Assembly: GCA_017526585.1 (NCBI GenBank)
Contig: JAFXRC010000037.1
Location: forward strand, 1-64,000
DNA from: Fibrobacter sp.
Lineage (GTDB): Bacteria > Fibrobacterota > Fibrobacteria > Fibrobacterales > Fibrobacteraceae
Reading direction: 5' to 3'
Length of the DNA stretch: 64,000 nucleotides
Below the pieces are notes generated by a model. That model saw nothing but the letters and a program-made list of their open reading frames with translations, was not told the origin of the DNA and did not search any database. Of this stretch, positions 1 through 7,185 are shown piece after piece. A program made the position numbers and the translations under genes. How positions within the stretch are numbered: the first letter of the stretch is position 1; each line of letters starts with the position of its first letter.

Positions 1-600
1 CGGGTAGTCCACGAGAGTCGGGTCGACGTTCGTGTCGCAAATGCCGATGATAGGAATGTGGAGGCGGCGAGCTTCAGCCACGGCGATCTTTTCGTGAGCG
101 AGGTCGGTCACGACGAGGAGGCCCGGGAGGTTCACCATTTCACGGATGCCACCGAACACGGAAAGGAGCTTTTCGCGTTCGCGGTTCTTGTCGAGGACTT
201 CCTTCTTGGAGAGGGCCTGGAAAGTACCATCAGCTTCCATGGCGTCGATCTTGTCAATCTTCTTGATGGACTTACGGACGGTCTGGAAGTTCGTGAGCAT
301 ACCACCGAGCCAGCGGTTGGTCACGGAGAACTGGTTGCAAGAAGCAGCAGCGTCGAGCACGCACTGACGAGCGGTCGGCTTGGTGCCAACGAAGAGCACG
401 GTCTTGCCAGATTCAGAGATCTTGGCAGCGGCCTTGGCAGCTTCTTCAAGGAGTTCACGAGTCTTGGAGAGGTTGAGAACGTAGATGCCGTTCTTTTCAG
501 CCAAGATGTAGGGTTTCATTTTCGGGTTCCAGCGCTGAGTCTGGTGACCAAAGTGGGAGCCTGCAGCAAGCAGATCTTCGACAGAAGGCAGATTTGCCAT
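1..600 (-). CDS. rpsB: 30S ribosomal protein S2 (3' end outside window)
   Basis: Reading the minus strand from an ATG at 600 gives 200 codons with no stop before the window edge. The protein starts MANLPSVEDLLAAGSHFGHQ and carries the S2 hallmarks: GSHFGHQTQRWNPKM near the N-terminus, NRWLGGMLTNF near residue 95 and LPGLLVVTDL plus IPIIGICDTNVDP near the end of the visible part. S2 binds the 30S head/body junction and is normally 230-270 residues, so only the C-terminal quarter is missing. AAAGGAA lies just upstream of the ATG. A tsf gene commonly follows rpsB but would be outside the window. Confidence 0.97.
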   Translation of the reverse strand, partial: MANLPSVEDLLAAGSHFGHQTQRWNPKMKPYILAEKNGIYVLNLSKTRELLEEAAKAAAKISESGKTVLFVGTKPTARQCVLDAAASCNQFSVTNRWLGGMLTNFQTVRKSIKKIDKIDAMEADGTFQALSKKEVLDKNREREKLLSVFGGIREMVNLPGLLVVTDLAHEKIAVAEARRLHIPIIGICDTNVDPTLVDYP

Positions 601-741
601 AATGTATTTCCTTTTCGGTTGTTACTACCCGGACTGCAATTAAGCCGCGAAGCACAGGGCGGACCCAGGGGTCAGGACAGTGCCACCGAAGCGACTCTCG
701 CAAGCCGGTGATTGGTTTTACCTGGGCGAAATTGCCCAAGC
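601..741 (-). other. rpsB 5' leader, probably structured
   Basis: About 140 nt separate the predicted promoter from the rpsB start. The transcript would begin with a 7-bp hairpin (CTTGGGC / GCCCAGG, loop AATTTC, at about 722-741), followed by GC-rich segments able to pair locally. No ORF with ribosomal or regulatory features was seen here. Long leaders before ribosomal protein genes often bind the protein for feedback control. Whether this one does is inference. Confidence 0.4.
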
Positions 742-748
742 GCGCGTA

Positions 749-776
749 AATATAGAAATTTTTTTTCGTTTTACAA
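749..776 (-). promoter_or_regulatory. rpsB promoter
   Basis: On the minus strand TTGTAA (771-776) is followed after 16 bases by TATATT (749-754), inside an A/T-rich tract. The TATATTT form of the -10 recurs before many genes in this window. Transcription would start near 742 and give the long rpsB leader. Confidence 0.6.
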
Positions 777-1146
777 TTTGAAAATTAGAAACGATATGTT
801 TTGCATGAATATGAACTGGACCAATAAACATTTTGAAAACAAAAGTTTACAAAACTTTTTGGGACAGAAGTCCCGAGTGTCATCTTTTGACATAGGGCCC
901 TTTTTATATTTATGAGCATGAGAGTGTTTGATATTATCTCTGTTTGGTTCTCCCGCTCCCCGATGAGCGTTTCCTCGCACTATGTATATAGTGGTCTTGC
1001 CCACGGCTTGACCAAATAATCCCCCATTTTTGCATTTACGGCACAGCACCGTCTTTTGATAAAAACCTTATCAAGGGCCTTTTGCTGTCCACTCAAGCCT
1101 TTCGTCCGTCACGGCGAGCAAACACAAACCCTAAAAGGAGTCGCTC
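777..1146 (+). other. Intergenic region and leader upstream of the sigma-like gene
   Basis: With the rpsB leader this makes about 545 bp without a convincing gene. On the plus strand it holds GGGAC-AGAA-GTCCC, then TGTCA-TCTTT-TGACA (879-893), and a TATATTT at 905-911 that could be a -10 but has no well-spaced -35. A perfect 7-bp hairpin TTGATAA-AAACC-TTATCAA (1056-1074) followed by GGGCCTTTT sits about 70 nt before the start codon at 1147 and could act as an attenuator. AAAAGGAG precedes the gene. The minus-strand ORF across here has no protein-like features. Confidence 0.35.
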
Positions 1147-1902
1147 ATGCGAAACAACACCCCCAAGGCAAACGCCACCCAGATCAACAACCTCATCGCG
1201 ATCGCCCAGACCTCCACGAACGAGGAGGCCCGCGCATGCGCTATCGGCCAGATGTGGGAAAAGTACGGAGACAAGATCGTGGGAATTGCCGCCAAGCAGT
1301 CCTACGCCATGGATTCTGACTTCGGCTATCACGGCTACAGCATCGCCCAGCGCCGCGCTTCTGTCATGGGCGAATCCTTCGAGGTGTTCCACAATGTCGC
1401 CCTGGATTTCGATGCCACCCTCGGCGTGCCGTTCATGGCTCATGCTGCCCAGAAGCTCAAGTGGCAGCTCCAGACCAACAAGCGTGAAAACGCCAAGAAG
1501 GACAACCGTGAAGTCTCCATGGACTACGTCCAGGAACACCGTTCCTACAAGAAGAAGACGAGCGAGAACGACGGCCACCGTGCCGCAGAATCCGCGAACA
1601 TCGCCTACATTGATCGCCACCACCCGATGGCAAGCAGCATGTTCGACGATATCGAAGGCAACGCCTTCCGCAAGGACGCCATTGCCGTCATGCGTCGCAG
1701 TCTCGCAGGGAACAAGAAGCTCCAGCGCTTCTTTGACACCCTTATGGAAATCTGCGAGGAAGGCCTCACCCCTACCGACTCCGAAGTCGCGAACCGTCTG
1801 GGATATACCCGTGCCACCGCGAGCAACCATCACGAGAAGCTCCTCCAGCACCTGTGCGACTGCGGCCTTTACGAAGAATGCCGCATGGCCCTGGCCGCAT
1901 AG
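1147..1902 (+). CDS. Sigma-70-like DNA-binding protein
   Basis: The 251-residue protein has a segment around residues 85-115 (FDATLGVPFMAHAAQKLKW) resembling the region-2 stretch of sigma-70 factors (D..G.PF..YA...I). Its C-terminus (about 215-240) has a helix-turn-helix-like sequence, DSEVANRLGYTRATASNHHE, as in sigma region 4. The middle is charged and Lys-rich. The start is supported by AAAAGGAG about 7 nt upstream. It stands alone between rpsB and a strong terminator. A divergent sigma factor or sigma-derived regulator is the best reading; the exact family was not recognised. Codon use is strongly biased to C/G-ending codons, which suggests high expression. Confidence 0.65.
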   Translation: MRNNTPKANATQINNLIAIAQTSTNEEARACAIGQMWEKYGDKIVGIAAKQSYAMDSDFGYHGYSIAQRRASVMGESFEVFHNVALDFDATLGVPFMAHAAQKLKWQLQTNKRENAKKDNREVSMDYVQEHRSYKKKTSENDGHRAAESANIAYIDRHHPMASSMFDDIEGNAFRKDAIAVMRRSLAGNKKLQRFFDTLMEICEEGLTPTDSEVANRLGYTRATASNHHEKLLQHLCDCGLYEECRMALAA

Positions 1903-1906
1903 CCGT

Positions 1907-1960
1907 GGCCGCCCCTTTTGCGGCCAAATTTTGCCGCGTCACAAAGACGCGGCTTTTTTT
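1907..1960 (+). terminator. Tandem hairpins with T tract
   Basis: GGCCGC / GCGGCC (1907-1925) is followed by a perfect 8-bp stem GCCGCGTC-ACAAA-GACGCGGC (1933-1953) and seven Ts. This is a strong intrinsic terminator for the sigma-like gene. Confidence 0.9.
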
Positions 1961-1988
1961 ATTGCTCTTCAAACTCCCCTGTTTCTCC

Positions 1989-2903
1989 TTACCTGTACAG
2001 ATACGGCAATTGCCGCATGTTGTTGTAATACGTAATCAGATCCGATTCGGGATTGTCCATAATATGTTTCGGATCATCTATGCGGATGCAGCGTACGGGG
2101 TAAAGGAACTCAGGTTTCAGTCGGTCCATATCCATGACAGAAATCAAGAGTTCCTTCAGCTGCACGACGGAATCGTTCGGCGCAATCACCGAGGCAAAGG
2201 CATCGCTCGTCCACACGATACTCAGGGTATCCACATATTCAAAGACGCCTTTTTCACCATTGTAATAACCGGACAGGTTCAGCTCCACGGTATCGACCAG
2301 GCCCCAGGAATCGTCATGCAGGCGGGAGCGTAGGCGTTTCAGTCCGCTCGGGTCCTCTGGGTCAACCACCTTGACCGGGGCAAATGTCGGCCAGTATTGA
2401 ATTCGGGCATTCCTGCCGATAAACAGCGCTGCGTTCTGATGGGCACTCGCGATACTCCAGCCAGCAGGGCAAACTCGACCGCGTTCGTAGAACGGGTAGT
2501 AGCGCCCTCGTTCGCAAGTAGAATCTAGGCACTTGCTGCATCTGGTTTTATAACGCAAGTTTTCAAGCATCAGGTGGAATGTCACGGTATCGCCCGCCAA
2601 AAAACCGGAGTCATGTTCCGACATGGTGCACCCCTTATATTCGGCAAACTTGAGCACCGTATATTCGTTGCTGTCACGCGGGTCCACAAAAGTCTCTAGT
2701 TTCTGGAAGTAATAGCTGTCTACTTGATCGGCAGGGCAATTCGTATAGTAGAAGCTCCGCGAAGGTTTCCACTTGTTTTCTACGCCGTCAAGTAACAGTG
2801 TAACCGTTACACTGCCTGCTGCACCTATGACTGCGCCCACGACAAAACACAGCACTATCCAAGCGCATTCCTTGAGAAACGCTTTTGTCAGAAACTTTTT
2901 CAT
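1989..2903 (-). CDS. Membrane-anchored hypothetical protein
   Basis: The 304-residue protein has one hydrophobic N-terminal segment (about residues 13-37, CAWIVLCFVVGAVIGAAGSV), consistent with a signal anchor that leaves the rest outside the cytoplasm. The remainder is soluble, with several Cys (a CSKCLDSTC cluster) and many aromatic residues. It has a very good ribosome binding site, AAGGAGGTG. No family was recognised. It stands alone on the minus strand, convergent with the sigma-like gene, which has its own terminator. Confidence 0.8.
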   Translation of the reverse strand: MKKFLTKAFLKECAWIVLCFVVGAVIGAAGSVTVTLLLDGVENKWKPSRSFYYTNCPADQVDSYYFQKLETFVDPRDSNEYTVLKFAEYKGCTMSEHDSGFLAGDTVTFHLMLENLRYKTRCSKCLDSTCERGRYYPFYERGRVCPAGWSIASAHQNAALFIGRNARIQYWPTFAPVKVVDPEDPSGLKRLRSRLHDDSWGLVDTVELNLSGYYNGEKGVFEYVDTLSIVWTSDAFASVIAPNDSVVQLKELLISVMDMDRLKPEFLYPVRCIRIDDPKHIMDNPESDLITYYNNMRQLPYLYR

Positions 2904-2936
2904 CAGGGCACCTCCTTGTTTTCGCGTCGAACATTT

Positions 2937-2967
2937 TACATATCGCCTTTACTTTTTCACTTGTCAA
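2937..2967 (-). promoter_or_regulatory. Promoter of the anchored hypothetical gene
   Basis: The minus strand has a perfect TTGACA (2962-2967) followed by TATGTA (2937-2942, spacing 19) or GATATG (2939-2944, spacing 17), about 35 nt before the start at 2903. Confidence 0.5.
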
Positions 2968-2994
2968 ACGCAACGCAAAAAAAGCGCCATATAT

Positions 2995-3020
2995 ACAAAA
3001 TGCCCCCGGATTCGGGGGCA
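2995..3020 (-). terminator. Terminator of the CE6 unit
   Basis: TGCCCCCG-GATT-CGGGGGCA (3001-3020) forms an 8-bp stem. In the minus direction it is followed by TTTTG. It ends the transcript of the esterase gene and the small ORF behind it. Confidence 0.8.
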
Positions 3021-3059
3021 AAATGAGATGAGAGAGAATTTTTTTTGCTTACAAAAGAT

Positions 3060-3143
3060 TTATCCGTATAAAAAGCCAAGTACGACCACGAGCACGGAAA
3101 ACACGACGATCTGCTTGACGACAACGATTTCGCTACTTTTCAT
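3060..3143 (-). CDS. Possible 27-residue membrane peptide
   Basis: An ATG at 3143 opens MKSSEIVVVKQIVVFSVLVV and ends in VVLGFLYG before TAA: a short polar N-terminus and one hydrophobic helix of about 18 residues. It overlaps the last codons of the acetyl esterase gene in another frame (the ATG lies inside that gene's final codons), so it could be translated by coupling. It ends before the terminator at 2995-3020. There is no strong ribosome binding site beyond a GGTGG. It may be chance. Confidence 0.35.
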   Translation of the reverse strand: MKSSEIVVVKQIVVFSVLVVVLGFLYG

Positions 3144-4779
3144 AGACCACCACCTGCTGCTTGACACCCATCTTTCCAGCGCTGCGCACTAGGTACACTC
3201 CCTGACGGATTCCCTTGAGGCCACCCTTGACCATATTGACTGCCGCATCCAAGCTAGACGCATTGAAGCTTGCCACACGCTTACCCTGCAAATCAAACAG
3301 GTTGAAGCTACTTTCGGCTTCGGTCATCAGATTCAACTTCGTCGTAACGGCATCGGTAGAAAGAGCCTTAAATTCGATGTAGTCGATGTCAATCCAGTCG
3401 TTGGTAATTTCCAGTTTGAGTTCGTGTTCGCCGGCCTTCAGCGTAGCCTTGCCGCCGCTTACCACTTCGAACGCATCAAAGCCTTTCCCGGTATTGGCCA
3501 TCTCGGTACCGATAGGCTGGTCGTCCATGTAAAGCGTCAAGCTACCGGTTCCGTTCTCGCCCGCCACGTTGGCAGAAATCTCGTATTCGCCATCGGCAGC
3601 CACGTTCACGGTGTACTTGAGCCATTCACCCTTCTGGTTGTAGCCCACGACAATGCCCATGTTCGGCTGATAAATGTCCACGTCGTCCTTGCGGAGCTTA
3701 CCGCCCTCGTTACCCTTGTTCAAATCGTAGTAGGCAACGTTTGCACCGCCCTTGTTGTAGTTCTCCGCCTGCACCTTGCCCGGAATTTCGATCGGGTCGG
3801 TGTAGGGCCCATATTCCTCGGGAGGTTCGTCAGGAACCGTAGACTGGCTCGGATCCACCAGGTTTACCGGCGGGGCATCCGGGTCAATCGTCTTGTCGAT
3901 AAGCTTGAGCATCTCGGAGCAGTAGCGCCTGCCGAGTTCAATCACGCCCGCGCGCCCGAAGTGGTACGGGTCCTTGCCGTTGCCCTCCAGGCCCTTCGAG
4001 GACGCAAGCCCGAACTTCTTGAAGTTGTTCTTGAGCTGGGCAATGCCGCCGTTCTTGGAAGAACAGCAAGCACCCTGCGACTGGAGCAGTTCGCCGGCAA
4101 CGAACGGAACCTCATTTTCGTCGAGGTCGAGCGCGTCGATAATATCCTTGTAGGTCTTGTAGACGGTCTTGCGCCAGTTGTCGTCGGTGCCGTCGCTTTC
4201 GCCCTGGTGGAAGATGAAGCCCTTGATGACACCCACTTCCTTAGCCTTCTTGGCGAGTTCCAGAATGCGTCCCGGAGGATTATTGTCGTAATCCTTGGGC
4301 CAGCCCCAGCTCATAATGTCCTTGCCGTCACCCTTGAAGTAACTTTCATACTGGTCCTTGTCGAAAGCGCGAATGCTCACCGCACCGATAGCGACCGGGA
4401 TAATGCCCACGGTAACGCCCGGCAGGGAATCCACCATCGCACGGCCGAAGTAGTCCGCCGGGGAGAGGTTCTCGAAAGCGTGGAACATCGGGGGAATCGC
4501 CGGATACCATTTGCCCATTTCGATAGACTGGGTGGTACTACCGCTACGGCTTTTTGCATTTGCCGTATGAGAAGCGAGCATAAGAAACTTTTCGGAATAC
4601 TTCTCCTGGTCCTCCGCCGGAACGATGTCGCCGTTACCCGCCATGTTGGACTGGCCGTAAGCGATATAGATATGGAAATTAGGGTTCGGCGCCGCATTGG
4701 CAAGCGTCGCAAGCATCAAAAGCCCGCCAATAAGCCACAGCGCCGGAGTAAGCAATTCCGAAAACTTTTTGATATCCAT
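3133..4779 (-). CDS. CE6 acetyl (xylan) esterase with CBM6-like module
   Basis: 548 residues. A signal peptide ends near ALANAA. A CE6/SGNH-type esterase domain follows (about 35-290), with the nucleophile in YGQSNMAG (Ser44), an oxyanion-type block FHQGESDG and a DPYHFG segment near its end that supplies the Asp/His pair. A CBM6-like beta-sandwich follows (about 330-470: EIPGKVQAENY...GYNQKGEWLKYTVNV...WIDIDYIEF). The short C-terminal module SSFNLFDLQGKRVASF...GVYLVRSAG resembles the Fibrobacter paralogous module or secretion-sorting tails. It should remove acetyl groups from xylan outside the cell, helping the GH30 and GH43 enzymes encoded upstream. RBS AAAAGGAG. Confidence 0.88.
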   Translation of the reverse strand: MDIKKFSELLTPALWLIGGLLMLATLANAAPNPNFHIYIAYGQSNMAGNGDIVPAEDQEKYSEKFLMLASHTANAKSRSGSTTQSIEMGKWYPAIPPMFHAFENLSPADYFGRAMVDSLPGVTVGIIPVAIGAVSIRAFDKDQYESYFKGDGKDIMSWGWPKDYDNNPPGRILELAKKAKEVGVIKGFIFHQGESDGTDDNWRKTVYKTYKDIIDALDLDENEVPFVAGELLQSQGACCSSKNGGIAQLKNNFKKFGLASSKGLEGNGKDPYHFGRAGVIELGRRYCSEMLKLIDKTIDPDAPPVNLVDPSQSTVPDEPPEEYGPYTDPIEIPGKVQAENYNKGGANVAYYDLNKGNEGGKLRKDDVDIYQPNMGIVVGYNQKGEWLKYTVNVAADGEYEISANVAGENGTGSLTLYMDDQPIGTEMANTGKGFDAFEVVSGGKATLKAGEHELKLEITNDWIDIDYIEFKALSTDAVTTKLNLMTEAESSFNLFDLQGKRVASFNASSLDAAVNMVKGGLKGIRQGVYLVRSAGKMGVKQQVVVYEK

Positions 4780-4849
4780 AACACACTCCTTTTACTGTTC
4801 TAAAATTATCCTAAAAAAACGGCAAAATTTCGCTAAATTCGCCAAAAAC

Positions 4850-4869
4850 TATGGACAAATAGTCAATGG
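4850..4869. promoter_or_regulatory. Palindromic operator-like site, copy 1
   Basis: TATGGACAAATAGTCAATGG lies about 70 bp upstream of the CE6 gene. Its reverse complement is present, base for base, at 9538-9557 upstream of the GH43 gene. The core is an imperfect palindrome with half-sites ATTGAC and ATGGAC separated by 5 bp, as expected for a dimeric regulator. Confidence 0.55.
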
Positions 4870-4887
4870 GAGATAAAGAAAAAGTAA

Positions 4888-4912
4888 CGAAAAACCCGCT
4901 TTTCAGCGGGTT
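4888..4912 (-). terminator. Terminator of the GH30 gene
   Basis: AACCCGC / GCGGGTT, a 7-bp stem with a 6-nt loop (4893-4912), is followed on the minus strand by TTTCGTT, 28 nt after the GH30 stop codon. Confidence 0.8.
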
Positions 4913-4940
4913 CTTATTCAGTGTTAGATTTCGGATCGCT

Positions 4941-7049
4941 CTATTTAGTCACCTGGAGGCGCATAACGCGGCCACTTGCAGACTTTGCAAGGTAGGCGCC
5001 GCCGCGCTTCACGAGGCTTGCCGTATGGGCACGGAGATCCTGCATACCCGATGCGCGGACCATGCCGAGGAAGCTGCCGTTCAGGTCAAAGATGCGGTAA
5101 TTTTCGGCCTCGGTCGACAATTTCAGACGAGCATTCGCAAGCATGATGTCTTCACCGATCGGTTCGGGGTCGGTCGCATCCTTGCCCTTTACGAAGGTGA
5201 AGTAGTCGACGTCCATCCAGGAACCCATCACAGTGAAGCGGAGGATATGTTCACCCGCAGGGAGCGTCACGTTGGCACTCACCTTATTGTAGTCGTCGTA
5301 GTTTTCCTCGCCATCATTCTTCGGCACAGAAATCGTCTCGGTAATCGCTTCACCGTCCAAGGACATCTGGAAACCCGAGGTTTCGTTGGCAGATGCCACC
5401 GCGGCAAAGAAGGTGTAGTCACCCGCTTCCTTCACGTTCACGGTGTATTCCAGCCATTCGCCTTCCTGGTTGTACCCCACAATATAGCCGGTCGCCTTCT
5501 TGTAAATATCAACGCCGGTACCTTCGCGGTAACTCGTGCCACCTTCTCCGGCGCCGTGATCGTCAGCGTCATTTTCGTTGTAAGTCTTATTCTCCCTACC
5601 CGTTCCCGGAATGTCAAAGTTTTCGGCTTCGATCTTGCCCGGGAGTTCTACGGCCTTGCCGCCGAACGGTTCACGCGGAGTCTTGACCACGTCACCGATT
5701 TCGCCCACGAGCGTCACGATACAGTCCTTATTCGTGGCACCCGATTCCATAGTGATGGTCACGGAGCCATTCTTCACATCCACAAAGCCTTCGTCCTTTG
5801 CATTCTTCGCTTCGCTGGTGGTGTACACGTGGAAACTTTCGAGTTTCGATACACCCGGCACATTCACCGTCACGGTTTTCGAATTGCCATAGTCGCGGTT
5901 CACGAGCACCACGATTACGGAGTCGCCATTCGCACTCTTGTAGGCAGAAGCGAACACTTCCTTTTCGGGATTAGCCGTAGCGCCCACGCGAACAGCACCC
6001 GGACGGACAAATCGGGCAAACTGCGAAAGCACATAGCCGCGCTTAGAAACCTTGCCGATTTCGTTGGAAGGAATCTGGAGCTTGTTGCCAAAGTCCTTTT
6101 CCATGATCAGGCCGTAGCAACGGCGGATATACCACCAGGTGTACTGATTGAAGTTACCCACGACCATGGCACGGTGGATTTCGTAAGCCACATCCATGGC
6201 GTTCACGGTATCGCGCTTGTTCTGGTTCGCCTGGTCACCCGTATTCGTTATCGTACGCCAGTAGTTGCCGCTACCCTGGCTTTCGGTGTAGTGTTCCGTC
6301 ATCCAGCGTTCCACGCCCTTCTGGTCAGCCAAAGAATACTGGAAGAAGTTATCCCCGGTTCTTCTGTCGCTTGCATAGAAGTGCGCACCGAGAATGTCCC
6401 AGTTCTTAAGGGCGCTCGCATCGTTCAGCACCTTGTCATACAGACTTTTCTGGTAGGCAAAAGACTCAGTCGAAATCACCTTGACCCCGTTCTTGCGCAT
6501 TTTGTCTGCGTAACCCTTGGTGAAGTTGTAAATTTCGTCGGCGCTCCAACAAGCCCATTCATGGCACCAGTCCGGTTCGTTACTGATTGAGATAGCGTAC
6601 AGAGGAACGCCCTGATTCTTCATGTAATCGTTAAAGCTGTTCAGGTGATCCACGTACTTCTGGTAGTTCGAAGAAGCCATGTGCTGGTTTGCGCCCGCAT
6701 ACGGAGAAGTCCACGGAGTTGCATACAAAATAAAGTCATCGCCGGCATACTTCTTGGCATACTTCGCGGCCTGAACTTCCTTGTTGAAATCATTGGAACT
6801 TGCATATACGGGAATGCGCAGCGTATTGAGGCCAATCTGGCCGTCACCCGTACCGAACGCGAGCTTGGCATCGGCTTCGGAGAGTCCACCACCGCCCTGC
6901 CACTGGTTATGCACCATGCCGCCAAAGCCACGGATGACCTGGTGTTCTTCACCAAGATCCACATTGACCGTCGAAGCGGCAGCCATACTCCAGAGTCCCG
7001 CCACACCAAAGACGAAACCCACACTCTTTGCAATCTTTTGGATTGTCAT
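4941..7049 (-). CDS. GH30 glucuronoxylanase with CBM6-like module
   Basis: About 702 residues from the ATG at 7049, chosen because AAAAAGGAG precedes it and it opens a signal peptide (MTIQKIAKSVGFVFGVAGLW...AAAS). The GH30 catalytic domain (about 25-420) has the acid/base Glu in SISNEPDWC, the nucleophile Glu in WMTEHYTES, and WWYIRRCYG, whose second Arg matches the glucuronic-acid-binding Arg of subfamily 8 enzymes such as XynC. A CBM6-like module (KIEAENFDIPGTG...GSWMDVDYFTF) and a short C-terminal module (YRIFDLNGSFLG...) follow. It should cut xylan beside methylglucuronate branches. It probably has its own transcript, since terminators lie on both sides. Confidence 0.92.
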   Translation of the reverse strand: MTIQKIAKSVGFVFGVAGLWSMAAASTVNVDLGEEHQVIRGFGGMVHNQWQGGGGLSEADAKLAFGTGDGQIGLNTLRIPVYASSNDFNKEVQAAKYAKKYAGDDFILYATPWTSPYAGANQHMASSNYQKYVDHLNSFNDYMKNQGVPLYAISISNEPDWCHEWACWSADEIYNFTKGYADKMRKNGVKVISTESFAYQKSLYDKVLNDASALKNWDILGAHFYASDRRTGDNFFQYSLADQKGVERWMTEHYTESQGSGNYWRTITNTGDQANQNKRDTVNAMDVAYEIHRAMVVGNFNQYTWWYIRRCYGLIMEKDFGNKLQIPSNEIGKVSKRGYVLSQFARFVRPGAVRVGATANPEKEVFASAYKSANGDSVIVVLVNRDYGNSKTVTVNVPGVSKLESFHVYTTSEAKNAKDEGFVDVKNGSVTITMESGATNKDCIVTLVGEIGDVVKTPREPFGGKAVELPGKIEAENFDIPGTGRENKTYNENDADDHGAGEGGTSYREGTGVDIYKKATGYIVGYNQEGEWLEYTVNVKEAGDYTFFAAVASANETSGFQMSLDGEAITETISVPKNDGEENYDDYNKVSANVTLPAGEHILRFTVMGSWMDVDYFTFVKGKDATDPEPIGEDIMLANARLKLSTEAENYRIFDLNGSFLGMVRASGMQDLRAHTASLVKRGGAYLAKSASGRVMRLQVTK

Positions 7050-7131
7050 GTTTTGCTCCTTTTTTGCGCGAACCCTTCCTTTAGAACCATCCCTTGCTCC
7101 AAAAGTCAGGCACTCACCGCGCTTTCCCAAG

Positions 7132-7155
7132 GAAAGGCACCCCCATTCGGGGGTG
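7132..7155 (-). terminator. Terminator of the GH43 gene
   Basis: CACCCCC-ATTC-GGGGGTG (7138-7155) forms a 7-bp GC-rich stem with a short T run on the minus strand (CCTTTCC). It lies 30 nt beyond the GH43 stop codon. It is weaker than the others because the T tract is short. Confidence 0.65.
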
Positions 7156-7185
7156 TCCTCCTGGTTGGATGTGTTTATGGGAAAT

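Noticed and set aside
58..711. 217-codon plus-strand frame at the window start
   Set aside because: The minus strand encodes ribosomal protein S2 here; the frame has no family features.
771..1049. 92-codon minus-strand frame between rpsB and the sigma-like gene
   Set aside because: Unusual composition, no ribosome binding site, and it covers the rpsB promoter and hairpins.
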